32,037 bases of DNA, taken from an uncultured Lachnospiraceae bacterium. GTDB lineage: Bacteria; Bacillota; Clostridia; Lachnospirales; Lachnospiraceae. The DNA lies in NCBI GenBank assembly GCA_902780465.1, contig CACZFV010000007.1:1-32037 (forward strand). The letters run 5' to 3'. The notes under the pieces are model-generated. The model worked only from the letters and a program-made list of their open reading frames with translations. It was not told the DNA's origin and ran no database searches. Of the stretch, positions 15,024-23,898 are shown piece after piece (within the stretch, counting starts at the first letter, position 1; each line of letters opens with the position of its first letter). Made by a program: the position numbers and the translations under genes.

Positions 15024-17141
15024 TCAGACTTCGAAGATCATGTCTCCGTAGCTCGGCATCGGCCAGTAGTCCTTGTCCACGATGATCTCCAGACGGTCGA
15101 TCGGATTCCGGAGCGCCAGCATGGCAGGCACCACTTTGTCGTGATAGGCTCTTGCGCGGTCGGCCATGACAGGGATGGCCGCGCATTCTGCCCGCACCTC
15201 CGCCAGGCGCTTTCTCGCATCCCTGGCTTCTGTGAGGAGGGCGCTGCACTCCTTCAGGAGATCTCTCTGGACAGAGACGTCAGCTTCGGGGCACGCTTCC
15301 CGCACTTTTGTCAGGGAGTCCGCCAGGATGGAATTGTAGCGGATCACCGCCGGGATCAGATGCTTCCCGGAGATATTGATCATGGCATTGGCTTCGATGT
15401 TGATGGCCTTCGCGTAGGTCTCAAAGCAGATCTCCACCCGGGATTCCAGCTCCGCCCTGGTGTAGACACTGAACCGCTCAAAGAGCCTGACCGTCTTTTC
15501 CGCGCCCATGAAGGGGATCGCGTCCACCATGGATTTCAGGTTCGGGAGTCCTCTTCTGCCAGCTTCTTTTACCCATGCTTCGGAGTAGCCGTTTCCGTTG
15601 AACAGGATCCTTCTGTGCTCCCGCAGGAAGCGTTTGATAACGTCGTGGATCGCGTTCGGCCTGTCATCGGAGGCTTCGATCTCATCCGCCGCTTCTCTGA
15701 AGCAGTCCGCAACGATGGTGTTCAGGACGATGTTCGCGCTGGAGATAGAGTCGGAAGCGCCGACCATGCGGAACTCGAACTTGTTGCCGGTGAAGGCAAA
15801 GGGCGAAGTGCGGTTCCGGTCGGTGACGTCCATCTCGAAATCGGGCAGGGTCGCGACGCCGGTGGCCAGGGTCTGGCCCTGTTTGCTGTGGGTGGCGGCG
15901 CCGGTCTCGCAGAGCTGGTCGATCACGTCCTCCAGCTGCTCGCCGAGGAAAATGGAGATAATGGCCGGCGGGGCTTCGTTGCCGCCCAGTCTCAGATCGT
16001 TGCCAACATTGGCAGCGGACATCCGGAGCAGTTCAGGATAATCGTCCACTGCCTTGATGATGCATGCCAGCACCAGCAGGAACTGCAGGTTCTCATGGGG
16101 CGTCTCACCGGGATTCAGCATGTTGATGCCGTCGTCCGTGGAGATGGACCAGTTGTTGTGCTTACCGGAGCCGTTGACGCCGGCGAAGGGCTTCTCGTGC
16201 AGGAGGCAGGCAAGACCGTGCTTTTCCGCGACCCGCTTCATCACCTCCATGGTGATCTGGTTGTGGTCCGCCGCCACGTTGACCTGCTCGTAGATGGGAG
16301 CAAGCTCGTGCTGGGCGGGAGCCACCTCGTTGTGCTCGGTCTTTGCCGGGACTCCCAGCTTCCAGAGCTCCCGGTCCACGTCGTGCATGAAGCCGCCGAT
16401 ACGCTCCCGGATGGTGCCGTAGTAGTGGTCATCCAGCTCCTGGCCTTTGGCCGGCGGGGCGCCGAACAGCGTCCTGCGGGTGTAGACCAGGTCTTTTCTC
16501 TTCTTGTAGTTTTTAAGGTCGATCAGGAAATACTCCTGTTCCGCGCCAACGTAGGGGACCACTCTCTCGGAGGTGGTGTTTCCGAAGAGCCGGAGGATGC
16601 GGAGCGCCTGAGTGTTCAGGGCCTGCATGGAGCGGAGAAGCGGGGTCTTCTTGTCCAGGGCCTCGCCGCCGAAGGAGCAGAAAGCCGTGGGGATGCAGAG
16701 CGTGACGCCCAGGGAGTCCTCCCTGAGGAACGCGGGCGACGTGCAGTCCCAGGCGGTGTAGCCTCTCGCCTCGAAGGTGGCGCGCAGGCCTCCGGAGGGG
16801 AAGCTGGAGGCATCGGACTCTCCCTTGACCAGCTCTTTTCCGGAGAATTCCATCATGACCTGGCCTTCCTGGCCCGGCGCTGTGATGAAAGAATCGTGCT
16901 TCTCGGCTGTGGCCCCGGTCAGCGGCTGGAACCAGTGGGTAAAATGGGTGGCTCCCCGCTCAATGGCCCACTCCTTCATGCCGTGGGCGATGAAATCCGC
17001 GATCTTCGGGTCCAGCTCCTTCCCGGTGTCGATCGCCTCCCTGAGCTGCTGGTACACGCGCTTCGGGAGATACTCTCTCATGGCCGCGTCGTTGAATACG
17101 TTGCATCCGAAATACTCCGGGATCTTTTTAATATCACTCAT
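15024..17141 (-). CDS. glnN: Glutamine synthetase type III
   Basis: This enzyme makes glutamine from glutamate, ammonia and ATP. At 705 residues it has the length of the type III (GSIII/GlnN) family, far longer than the 440-470 residues of GlnA. Diagnostic stretches are [14 protein letters not shown] at about 206, the Lys/Glu-rich [16 protein letters not shown] at about 275-290 and [15 protein letters not shown] at about 330-344, which carries the conserved catalytic and metal-binding residues. The C-terminal helical region is typical of GSIII. AGAGG lies 7 bases before the ATG. It starts 25 bases after thrC with no terminator between, so the two are probably one unit. Confidence 0.96.
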   Translation of the reverse strand: MSDIKKIPEYFGCNVFNDAAMREYLPKRVYQQLREAIDTGKELDPKIADFIAHGMKEWAIERGATHFTHWFQPLTGATAEKHDSFITAPGQEGQVMMEFSGKELVKGESDASSFPSGGLRATFEARGYTAWDCTSPAFLREDSLGVTLCIPTAFCSFGGEALDKKTPLLRSMQALNTQALRILRLFGNTTSERVVPYVGAEQEYFLIDLKNYKKRKDLVYTRRTLFGAPPAKGQELDDHYYGTIRERIGGFMHDVDRELWKLGVPAKTEHNEVAPAQHELAPIYEQVNVAADHNQITMEVMKRVAEKHGLACLLHEKPFAGVNGSGKHNNWSISTDDGINMLNPGETPHENLQFLLVLACIIKAVDDYPELLRMSAANVGNDLRLGGNEAPPAIISIFLGEQLEDVIDQLCETGAATHSKQGQTLATGVATLPDFEMDVTDRNRTSPFAFTGNKFEFRMVGASDSISSANIVLNTIVADCFREAADEIEASDDRPNAIHDVIKRFLREHRRILFNGNGYSEAWVKEAGRRGLPNLKSMVDAIPFMGAEKTVRLFERFSVYTRAELESRVEICFETYAKAINIEANAMINISGKHLIPAVIRYNSILADSLTKVREACPEADVSVQRDLLKECSALLTEARDARKRLAEVRAECAAIPVMADRARAYHDKVVPAMLALRNPIDRLEIIVDKDYWPMPSYGDMIFEV

Positions 17142-17166
17142 ATAAAAACCTCTTAATTGAACAGGA

Positions 17167-18657
17167 TTACAGCTTCAGGAGATCCGCGATCGTCTGCTCC
17201 ATCTGGTCCGGATCGCACTCTGTCCTGTGCCGCACTTCCGCGGTCCGGATCTCTTCCACTGCCGGAGGCACCGGCACGCCGGCGGTCTCAGACAGAAGGT
17301 CGATCACCTGCCAGTCGTCCATCTCTCCGAGCTCTCCTTTGATCGCTGTCATGACAGCGCGGGAGAACTTGAAGGGGCTGGCAGTCCCTGCGATCACAGT
17401 CTTCGTGGTGTCGCCGGTCTCGCTGCGGTACTGCTCGTAGGCGGCGGATGCCACGGCAGTGTGGGTATCCAGAACATAGCCGGTCTTCTCGTACAGCTCT
17501 TTAATACGGGCAGCCACCTGCTGCTGGTCCGCATACCGTCCGGTGAAGTCCGCCATGCGCTTCTTCATCTCCTTAGTCACGGTGTATTTCCCGGTCCGGG
17601 CGAGTTCGATCATCATGACCCGGTTCGCAGCGGCGTCGCAGCCGCAGCTCATGTAGATGAGGCGCTCCAGGTTGGAGGAGATGAGAATGTCCATGGAGGG
17701 CGACGTGGTCAGAATGAACTCTCTGTTTCTGTCATAGACGCCGGTGGAGAAGAAGTCAAACAGCACCTTGTTGTCGTTGGAAGCGCAGATCAGTTTGTTC
17801 ACCGGCAGTCCCATCAGCTTAGCGAAGTACGCGGACAGGATATTGCCGAAGTTTCCGGTGGGGACGCAGATATTGATCTTTTCACCCTTCGCGATCTCGC
17901 CGTTCTCGCGCAGCTTCACCCAGCTCCAGACATAGTAGGCGATCTGGGGCACCAGGCGTCCGATATTGATGGAGTTTGCGCTGGAGAGCTGGATGTTCGC
18001 TTCGGCGAGACGTGCGTTGAAGGCTGCGTCGCCGAAGATCTTCTTCACATTGTTCTGGGCGTCGTCAAAGTTGCCGTGGATGGAAACGACATTGGTGTTC
18101 TCCCCCTTCTGGGTGACCATCTGCAGCTCCTGGAAGCGGCTCACGCCCCCCTTCGGGTAAAACACGAAGATGCCGGTGCCGGGGACATCGGCGAAACCCG
18201 CCATGGCTGCCTTTCCGGTGTCGCCGCTGGTGGCTGTCAGGATCTCAATGGTATTGGTAACGCCGTTTTTCTTCGCCGCCTCCGTCATGAAATAAGGCAG
18301 GATGGAAAGGGCCATATCCTTGAAAGCGATGGTCTTTCCGTGGAACAGTTCAAGGTAGTAAGCGCCGTCCGCCAGGACCAGGGGGGCGATCTCCGGAGTG
18401 TCAAATTTGGAATCATAGGCGCTGTTGATGCAGTGCCGCAGCTCTTCCTCCGTAAAATCCGTAAGGAACAGCTTGATCACCTGATAGGCTGTCTCCCGGT
18501 AATCCGCTCCGACCAGGGTCTCAAGGTCAAAATCGAAGGCCGGGATATGGTCCGGCATGAAGAGGCCTCCATCCTCCGCGAGTCCTTTCAGGATCGCCTG
18601 GGAAGCCGTCAGGCCCTTCTGTTTCCCTCTGGTGCTGCTGTATAAGATCTGTTTCAT
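17167..18657 (-). CDS. thrC: Threonine synthase
   Basis: ThrC converts O-phosphohomoserine to threonine with pyridoxal phosphate. The 496-residue product belongs to the longer class of threonine synthases. It begins with the family's YSSTRG and [10 protein letters not shown] motifs. It has the PLP lysine in [13 protein letters not shown] (Lys113), the phosphate-binding region [11 protein letters not shown] at about 153-163, and [15 protein letters not shown] at about 265. GGAAGGAG lies 6 bases before the ATG and a good promoter about 70 bases upstream. It is followed closely by glnN, an uncommon pairing. Confidence 0.95.
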   Translation of the reverse strand: MKQILYSSTRGKQKGLTASQAILKGLAEDGGLFMPDHIPAFDFDLETLVGADYRETAYQVIKLFLTDFTEEELRHCINSAYDSKFDTPEIAPLVLADGAYYLELFHGKTIAFKDMALSILPYFMTEAAKKNGVTNTIEILTATSGDTGKAAMAGFADVPGTGIFVFYPKGGVSRFQELQMVTQKGENTNVVSIHGNFDDAQNNVKKIFGDAAFNARLAEANIQLSSANSINIGRLVPQIAYYVWSWVKLRENGEIAKGEKINICVPTGNFGNILSAYFAKLMGLPVNKLICASNDNKVLFDFFSTGVYDRNREFILTTSPSMDILISSNLERLIYMSCGCDAAANRVMMIELARTGKYTVTKEMKKRMADFTGRYADQQQVAARIKELYEKTGYVLDTHTAVASAAYEQYRSETGDTTKTVIAGTASPFKFSRAVMTAIKGELGEMDDWQVIDLLSETAGVPVPPAVEEIRTAEVRHRTECDPDQMEQTIADLLKL

Positions 18658-18722
18658 TTTCCACTCCTTCCGGTCCAGAACTTTTTCCGGTACACGTGAG
18701 ACAATAGTTTTTTAATACATGT

Positions 18723-18751
18723 AATATAAAGCCCCGGCGAAAATTTGTAAA
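18723..18751 (-). promoter_or_regulatory. Predicted sigma-A promoter of thrC-glnN
   Basis: TTTACA (18746-18751) and TATATT (18723-18728) lie 17 bases apart on the minus strand, giving a start near 18716 and a leader of about 60 bases. The leader is too short for a T-box. The promoter follows the preceding terminator by about 10 bases. Confidence 0.75.
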
Positions 18752-18761
18752 GTCACAGCCG

Positions 18762-18795
18762 AAAAAGAGGACTGCGCCGGGGCACAGTCCTCTTT
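18762..18795 (-). terminator. Intrinsic terminator after the SPFH/zinc-ribbon/TPM genes
   Basis: A perfect 11-bp stem (18764-18774 with 18785-18795) with a 10-base loop lies 20 bases behind the TPM gene stop and runs into TTTTT on the minus strand. It is the first convincing terminator met after murA when reading in the direction of transcription. Confidence 0.9.
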
Positions 18796-18814
18796 ACGTA
18801 TCTCTTGTCTGTTA

Positions 18815-19687
18815 TCAGAATTTCCCGCCGGTCTTGCCGCCGAAGGTCATGCCGCCGGCGCCGGTGTGTGTGGTGGAGCCGCCGAAGGGCTTATTGCTGC
18901 TGCCGCCTCCGCCGCTGCCTTTCGGTGCAATTGGCAAGGCGCGCCGCACCGTATGGCTGTCGATCAGGTCGTCCTGCCGGTTGGCAAAAGCGAAGCCGAG
19001 TCCCGCGATCGCCAGAGCTGCCATAGTGCTCTTCGCGGCTGACGCAGCCTCGTCCTTCATGGCGTACTTCCGCTTGACGGAATTGACCGATCCTGAAGCC
19101 GTCAGAGCTGAGAGCAGCGCAGAGATCAGGAGCTTCAGCGGGGAGAGGGATTTCTTTTTCACCGGCGCGGTCCAGATGCCGGAATCCGCGTCGTAGGTAT
19201 ATCCCATGTCGAGAGCTTTGTCATAGTATCCCACGAAATCAGAGATGACAGACTCGGCACTCCCGGCGAAATCGCCGTTTCCGAGGTAAGCATAGGCGTT
19301 GTCCATCACCTTGTCCAGGTTGGAATCGGAGAAAACGGTGATGGCTCCTCCGGCCGTGCTGATGTGGGTGACGCGCTCTTCCATGTCGATAAAATACAGG
19401 AATCCGCTCTTTCCGCTTCCCTGTCCGAAACCGCCGGTGTAGTAGCACTCCTCCGCAAAATCCTGGGTGCTCTTTCCTTTTTTGTCCGTGGCGGTGACCA
19501 CCACTGCATCCATCCCCGTACGGGACCGGAGGTCCTGTATGGAGCTCTCCAGACTGTTTTTCTGCTCCGCGGAAAAGAGTCCCGCGGCGTCATATACCCG
19601 CTGGTCCGCAGCGAATACAGAGATCGCCGCTGCGAGCATCAGACATAAGCACACCGCAAAGGCGCAGAACCTTTTCATGATTCTCAT
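18815..19687 (-). CDS. TPM-domain membrane protein (YdjH/YgcG-like)
   Basis: This is a secreted or membrane-bound TPM-domain protein resembling B. subtilis YdjH. The 290-residue product has a signal sequence (about 1-26, ending SVFAAD). A TPM domain lies at about 30-165 (VYDAAGLFSAEQKNSLE, GFLYFIDMEERVTHISTAGG). One or two hydrophobic stretches follow at about 180-230. The low-complexity Gly/Ser tail ends in MTFGGKTGGKF; glycine-rich ends are common in this family. AAGGAGG lies 10 bases before the ATG. It is the last gene of the SPFH, zinc-ribbon, TPM set. In B. subtilis the YdjG/YdjH/YdjI proteins link the phage-shock protein PspA to the membrane; an equivalent role here is inference. Confidence 0.85.
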   Translation of the reverse strand: MRIMKRFCAFAVCLCLMLAAAISVFAADQRVYDAAGLFSAEQKNSLESSIQDLRSRTGMDAVVVTATDKKGKSTQDFAEECYYTGGFGQGSGKSGFLYFIDMEERVTHISTAGGAITVFSDSNLDKVMDNAYAYLGNGDFAGSAESVISDFVGYYDKALDMGYTYDADSGIWTAPVKKKSLSPLKLLISALLSALTASGSVNSVKRKYAMKDEAASAAKSTMAALAIAGLGFAFANRQDDLIDSHTVRRALPIAPKGSGGGGSSNKPFGGSTTHTGAGGMTFGGKTGGKF

Positions 19688-19702
19688 TTGTCCGGCACCT
19701 CC

Positions 19703-20776
19703 TTACAGCAGGAAATACGAGAGCGCCAGCAGCACCGCGAACATCGGTATAAAGATCTTCAGGAAGTGCTGTGTCAGCGCCTGCTTGTCCACCGGGAGTT
19801 CTCCGATCACCTTGCCGTTCTGGCCGTTCAGGGAGAAGTAGTACATCTTGTCGGAACCGGGATCCTTGTAAGTGACCGTCCAGACGGGCATCAGGGCATA
19901 TTTCCAGCTTTCTTCCGACACGCGCAGCGCATCGTTCGTCACCTGGATGTCGTTGTAGCCCGCGATGGAATTCGTGAGCTGGGATGCCGCGTACTGGCGT
20001 ACTTCGTCAGAGACCTGAGGCTGAAGCTCCGCCGCCTCCATATCCTTCGTCTCCGCCAGGAATCCGGATAGATAGCTCATCTTAAAGGGCTTCATCTGGG
20101 CGGTATCAAAGGGCTGCACGCCCTCCACCAGGATCCGGTTGGCCTTTTTCAGGGCGTTCTTCGCCACGTTTTCCACCGGCATGTCGCCGTCCCTGCGGAC
20201 ATGGTATGTACCCGTGGTGACATCCTCGTATTCTCCGACCCGGACCGTACTGACCTTTGTGCCCCTGGCGTCGATGTGTCCCGTCACCTTGCAGCTGTAC
20301 AGCAGGTAGGGGAAGTAGACGCCGGAGAATTTCTCGATCTGGTCCTTGTTGTAGAATGCTTTCGGAACGAATTTCTTCTGGCTGATCCACTGGCTGAAAG
20401 TATCCAGTGCTTTTTTCCTGTCGATGGCAAAGGGCACCACATAGTCCGGCTTTTTGTTCCCGCCGAGTCTCCCGGAAAGAATGATGGGATTGTGGCAGTA
20501 ATAACAGAAAGTCGCGGCAGTGCTCTCTTCGGTCATGATCTCCGCGCCGCAGCTGGGGCAGCTGTATACCAGGACACCCGCTTCATCCGCGGGCTTCGCC
20601 TGGGGCTCCGCGGCCTGCTGCTCTTCTTCCGCTCCGCCGTGTTCTTTGTAGTACTTCTCGAGATCCGCTTCGGTAAAACGGGAACCGCAGTATTCGCACT
20701 TATAATCGCCGGTGGCGGGGTTGAACCGCACATCCCCGCCGCAGGCGATACACTTATAGGAAAACAGATCTGCCAT
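19703..20776 (-). CDS. TFIIB-type zinc ribbon membrane protein (YdjG-like)
   Basis: The 357-residue product resembles B. subtilis YdjG. It has two zinc ribbons: CIACG with CEYCG at about 9-32, and CPSCG with CYYCH at about 73-97. A Glu/Ala-rich linker lies between them. A long soluble domain follows, containing YVVPFAIDRKKALDTF and GVYFPYLLYSC, and a single C-terminal membrane helix at about 337-357 ends the chain. With no residues beyond the helix it looks tail-anchored, with the ribbons in the cytoplasm. It starts 9 bases after the SPFH gene stop and ends 15 bases before the TPM gene, so all three are one unit. Older annotations call such proteins replication restart or primosomal factors because of the ribbon; nothing here supports that. 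Confidence 0.83.
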   Translation of the reverse strand: MADLFSYKCIACGGDVRFNPATGDYKCEYCGSRFTEADLEKYYKEHGGAEEEQQAAEPQAKPADEAGVLVYSCPSCGAEIMTEESTAATFCYYCHNPIILSGRLGGNKKPDYVVPFAIDRKKALDTFSQWISQKKFVPKAFYNKDQIEKFSGVYFPYLLYSCKVTGHIDARGTKVSTVRVGEYEDVTTGTYHVRRDGDMPVENVAKNALKKANRILVEGVQPFDTAQMKPFKMSYLSGFLAETKDMEAAELQPQVSDEVRQYAASQLTNSIAGYNDIQVTNDALRVSEESWKYALMPVWTVTYKDPGSDKMYYFSLNGQNGKVIGELPVDKQALTQHFLKIFIPMFAVLLALSYFLL

Positions 20777-20785
20777 AATTTATTC

Positions 20786-22084
20786 TCACTGTCTCGGCTT
20801 GCCGCACTCCGTGCAGAACTTGCCCTTGTTCACAGCGCCGCAGGAGCAGGTCCACTCTCCGGAAACGGGAGCCGGCTTGCCGCACTCTGTGCAGAACTTG
20901 CCTTTGTTCACGGTGCCGCACTCGCAGGTCCACTCTCCGGCTGCGGGCTTCGGTGCCGGCTGGGGCTTGCCGCACTCCGTGCAGAACTTGCCTTTGTTCA
21001 CGGTGCCGCACTCGCAGGTCCATCCGCCCGCTGCCGCTCCGGCGGCCGCCTGGCTGGGCGCCTGCATCTGCTGCTGCATCTGCTGCTGATACTGCATCTG
21101 CTGCATGTTGGTCTGGCTCGCCATGCCCATGTATCCAAGGCCGCCTGCCATGCCGAGTCCGACACCCATCATGCCGCCGGCTGCGCCGTTCGGGTTGTGT
21201 CCCGCGGCGTTGATGCCGTTCGCGATCTGGCCCTGCACATAGCCTTCGCGGATGCTCGGGTCGCTGAGCATCGCACCTTCGTTTCTCTTGTTGATGAGGG
21301 CCTGGGAGGTCTCGTCATAGCTGATGCTGGCGATACCGACTCTGACGACCTCGAATCCTCTCATCTTGGTCCACGGCTCATCCAGTGCGTTGTCCATGTA
21401 TCTGGACAGGGTGCCTGCCTTGGAGGTCACGAAGGAGATCCTCTCTCCGTCCGCGGACATCTGGTTCAGGGCTGCCTGGAAAGCCTCAAGGAACTCTGCG
21501 CGGTACTGGTCCGCAATGTCCTCGTATTCGACCTTGGTGGCGTTCTTCGGAATGACTTCACTGTAGAACAGCAGCGGGTTGGTGACCCGGATGGAATAGT
21601 CTCCGTGGGCGCGGAGGAACAGTTCCGCGTTGTAGAAGGTATCAAAGTACTGGACCGGGTTCGGGGTGCCGAACTTGATTCCCTTGATCTCCTGGGTGTT
21701 GATGAAGAAGACCTTCTGCGCGGAAGAAGGAGTTCCGCCGTATTTGATACGTCCGAACACTTCCTTCAGGGAGTCGCCGAACTGTCCGTTGAACAGGGAC
21801 GGAGCAGAGGAGTTCTGCACTTCGTAGTAGCCTTCTTCAGCTGTATAGTCCACGACCTTGCCGCCATCCACCAGCAGCATGAACTGGTTCGGATAGACAT
21901 GGATCTTGGAACCGTTGCTGACGATATTGGAGCTGCCCTTCGTGTTGGAGCCTTTGCCGGGTCTTACCGGAACACCGCTGGTGAACACGGTGCTTCCGCC
22001 CATGTCGTTCGCCTCAAGAACCTCGAGCCACTGGTCCCCGAGACCGCTTCCGATCGCGCTAACCGCCGCTTTAATAAGTCCCAT
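20786..22084 (-). CDS. SPFH-domain protein with three C-terminal zinc ribbons (YdjI-like)
   Basis: This is a member of the SPFH (stomatin/prohibitin/flotillin/HflK-C) superfamily resembling B. subtilis YdjI, which is often annotated as a virion core-like protein. The 432-residue product has a beta-rich SPFH domain (about 25-250) and a helical segment. A Gly/Met/Gln-rich linker follows at about 300-345. Three nearly identical CxCx8CxxC zinc ribbons lie at about 357-371, 387-401 and 413-427. I take the ATG at 22084: AAGGAGG lies 9 bases upstream, whereas the earlier TTG at 22108 overlaps that site. SPFH proteins form membrane-associated scaffolds; the ribbons may bind partners. No clear promoter is seen in the 73-base gap upstream. 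Confidence 0.88.
   Translation of the reverse strand: MGLIKAAVSAIGSGLGDQWLEVLEANDMGGSTVFTSGVPVRPGKGSNTKGSSNIVSNGSKIHVYPNQFMLLVDGGKVVDYTAEEGYYEVQNSSAPSLFNGQFGDSLKEVFGRIKYGGTPSSAQKVFFINTQEIKGIKFGTPNPVQYFDTFYNAELFLRAHGDYSIRVTNPLLFYSEVIPKNATKVEYEDIADQYRAEFLEAFQAALNQMSADGERISFVTSKAGTLSRYMDNALDEPWTKMRGFEVVRVGIASISYDETSQALINKRNEGAMLSDPSIREGYVQGQIANGINAAGHNPNGAAGGMMGVGLGMAGGLGYMGMASQTNMQQMQYQQQMQQQMQAPSQAAAGAAAGGWTCECGTVNKGKFCTECGKPQPAPKPAAGEWTCECGTVNKGKFCTECGKPAPVSGEWTCSCGAVNKGKFCTECGKPRQ
20796..21024 (-). repeat. Three tandem-like zinc-ribbon coding repeats
   Basis: Copies of about 61-67 bases start at 20796, 20874 and 20964 (periods of 78 and 90 bases) inside the SPFH gene. Copies 2 and 3 are almost identical in DNA over their whole length. 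Copy 1 differs at a few positions. This points to recent duplication or ongoing gene conversion. Confidence 0.85.
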
Positions 22085-22157
22085 AACCTTTTCCCTCCTT
22101 AAATTCAAATAAACAGGCTGAAACGCCTTTACTCAGCTGGTTCTATTCTATCAGACC

Positions 22158-22958
22158 TTATAAAAATGAGAAAGCCCCCAGATGGCGGTGTTTGTGAAGA
22201 AGCGGTGAAATTTTCACCGCGGCGGCGATGAGAAACGCGCCGCAGAGAACTGCGAGCACCACACATCCTGCGGGAAGAAGCGCCGGGGAAAGAAGGATCC
22301 TCTCCGGGAGCCCTGCCCCGATCAGGGGCGATGAAACAGCGCTGCTCTGCCCTGTCACTGTCTGGACCGCCCTGTCGAAAACGCAGACCGGCAGGATCGC
22401 CAGCACAGCCACCAGCGCATAGGAAGAGGCTGCTGCCACCGGTGTCCTGCGGCTCACCGCGGAGAAGAACATGCCGATGCTCCCGGTAAAGCAGGCGGTC
22501 AGGAGGATCAGAAGATACAGCAGCGCCAGGTCTCTTGGGCGCACGCCGCCAAACAGCAGCACCGCCGCAAAGACCGGGGTGCCTGTCAGGAGCAGCACCA
22601 CCACGCCGGAGAGCGCCGACAGAAGCTTTCCCAGGATGATCTCCGCCGGCGTCATGCGGGTCGTCAGCACCAGCTCCAGCGTCTTCTTCTCCCGCTCCCC
22701 CGTGATGCAGCCGGAGGTGATGGCAGGCATCATCACGGCGGAGGCTGCGAATTCCAGCCAGGCAAGTCTCGAGAACATGCTCAGGAACACGCTGTAGCGC
22801 AGTTCTCCTGTCTCTGAAACTCTGTGTATCGTGACCCACATCGCCGCCAGGGCGGCGGAGGCGAGAAATATGTTGAACGTCGTCAGGACTGCCGGGAACC
22901 GGACGCTCCTGGAGCCGGACTTCCGTTCTCTGTCATAGATCGGATTCATCATCATCAT
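22158..22958 (-). CDS. ABC-2 type transporter permease
   Basis: This is the membrane subunit of an ABC exporter-type system. The 266-residue product has about six helices and the ABC-2 permease hallmark in the second helix region (PAITSGCITGEREKKTLELVLTTRMTPAEIILGKLLSAL, about 80-117 here, where the cytoplasmic coupling segment meets the ATPase). The N-terminus overlaps the ATPase gene by 26 bases, so it is translationally coupled. The substrate is unknown; an accessory protein and two two-component systems precede it in the same block. Confidence 0.9.
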   Translation of the reverse strand: MMMMNPIYDRERKSGSRSVRFPAVLTTFNIFLASAALAAMWVTIHRVSETGELRYSVFLSMFSRLAWLEFAASAVMMPAITSGCITGEREKKTLELVLTTRMTPAEIILGKLLSALSGVVVLLLTGTPVFAAVLLFGGVRPRDLALLYLLILLTACFTGSIGMFFSAVSRRTPVAAASSYALVAVLAILPVCVFDRAVQTVTGQSSAVSSPLIGAGLPERILLSPALLPAGCVVLAVLCGAFLIAAAVKISPLLHKHRHLGAFSFL

Positions 22959-23898
22959 TGCTCAGTATCAGCCTTTCTTCCGTTTTTCCTGTCATCTGCA
23001 GGAAAAAGGACTCCAGGGTCCCGGGCTCCCGCATGAAGCCGTTGACCGGGATATCTGCATCGATCAGCTGCATCAGAAGGGCCGCTTCATCTTCCGCGCC
23101 GCCCTCAAACTCCAGGCTGAAGGTCTTGTCCGACAGGGTGACAGAGCGGACACAGGGATGCCGCCGGAAGATCCCCATGGCGGTCTGTGTCCCCGCGAGG
23201 ACAGAGATCCGCAGGGGATTCGAGTTCCCGATCCGCTCCAGGATGGGCTGCACCTCTCCTGTGGCTTTCACCGTCCCCTTCTCCAGGATCCCGATGTCCG
23301 TGCATATCTCGGAGAGTTCGGAGAGGATGTGGGAGCTGATGACGATAGTCTTGCCGGTGTCGCACAGCTCACAGAGCATCTCCCGGATGGAGACGCGGCT
23401 GTGGGGATCCAGACCGCTGGTGGGCTCGTCCAGAACCAGGTACTCCGGGTCGTGGATCAGGGCACGGGCAATGCTGAGGCGCTGCTGCATACCCCGGGAA
23501 AGAGTCTCCACGGGGTGGTCCGCGCGCTCCTGCAGCCCGACGTTTTTGATCAGTTCCTCACAGCGCACCCGGGCGGTACGCCCCTTCATCCGGAAGGCGG
23601 AGGCGAAAAACTCCATGTACTCCATGACGGTCAGGGAGTCGTAGCTGCCGAACTCGTCCGGGACGTAGCCGATCTTCATGCGGGCTTCAGCCGGGTTCTT
23701 CAGGGCGTTTACGTCGTCGATGAACAGCTCTCCCTTATCTGGTGCAAGGATCCCCGCGATGATCTTCAAAAGCGTGGTCTTGCCCGCGCCGTTCTGTCCC
23801 ATCAGCCCGAACAGGGTGCCGTCGGGGACAGTCAGGTCCAGGCCGCGGAGCGCCTGCACCCTGCCGTAGGATCTGCTGATCCCTTTTAATTCAAGCAT
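22933..23898 (-). CDS. ABC transporter ATP-binding protein
   Basis: This is the nucleotide-binding subunit for the adjacent ABC-2 permease. The 321-residue product has Walker A GQNGAGKT at 34-41, a Q-loop near VPDE at 79-82, signature LSRGMQQ at 133-139, Walker B LVLDEP at 154-159 with the D-loop SGLDP, and a switch histidine in ISSH. About 100 further residues form the C-terminal domain common in exporters of the antibiotic/bacitracin-type group. Its ATG overlaps the accessory gene stop by one base, and its 3' end overlaps the permease. Confidence 0.94.
   Translation of the reverse strand: MLELKGISRSYGRVQALRGLDLTVPDGTLFGLMGQNGAGKTTLLKIIAGILAPDKGELFIDDVNALKNPAEARMKIGYVPDEFGSYDSLTVMEYMEFFASAFRMKGRTARVRCEELIKNVGLQERADHPVETLSRGMQQRLSIARALIHDPEYLVLDEPTSGLDPHSRVSIREMLCELCDTGKTIVISSHILSELSEICTDIGILEKGTVKATGEVQPILERIGNSNPLRISVLAGTQTAMGIFRRHPCVRSVTLSDKTFSLEFEGGAEDEAALLMQLIDADIPVNGFMREPGTLESFFLQMTGKTEERLILSNDDDESDL

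Noticed and set aside
15141..17156. Very long plus-strand open frame (about 670 codons) opposite glnN
   Set aside because: It mirrors the minus-strand glutamine synthetase, which has clear catalytic motifs. Its translation is rich in Val/Leu/Gly/Asp/His without any family motif, as expected for an antisense shadow in GC-rich DNA.
18658..18722. T-box or other amino-acid leader in front of thrC
   Set aside because: The leader is about 60 bases, too short for a T-box, and I see no leader peptide with threonine codons.
20201..22102. Long plus-strand open frame opposite the zinc-ribbon and SPFH genes
   Set aside because: Its repeats are only the reverse complement of the zinc-ribbon repeats in the SPFH gene.
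22085..22157. Promoter for the SPFH gene (TAGAAT-like -10)
   Set aside because: No acceptable -35 lies at 16-18 bases, so I do not annotate it.
22129..22839. Minus-strand open frame of about 236 codons overlapping the ABC permease in another frame
   Set aside because: It is Arg/Gly/Pro-rich with no membrane helices or motif, while the permease frame has six helices and the ABC-2 signature.
22933..22958. Possible slippage site in the ATG repeats at the ATPase/permease overlap
   Set aside because: Both frames have complete products of normal length with their own start and stop, so ordinary coupling explains the overlap.
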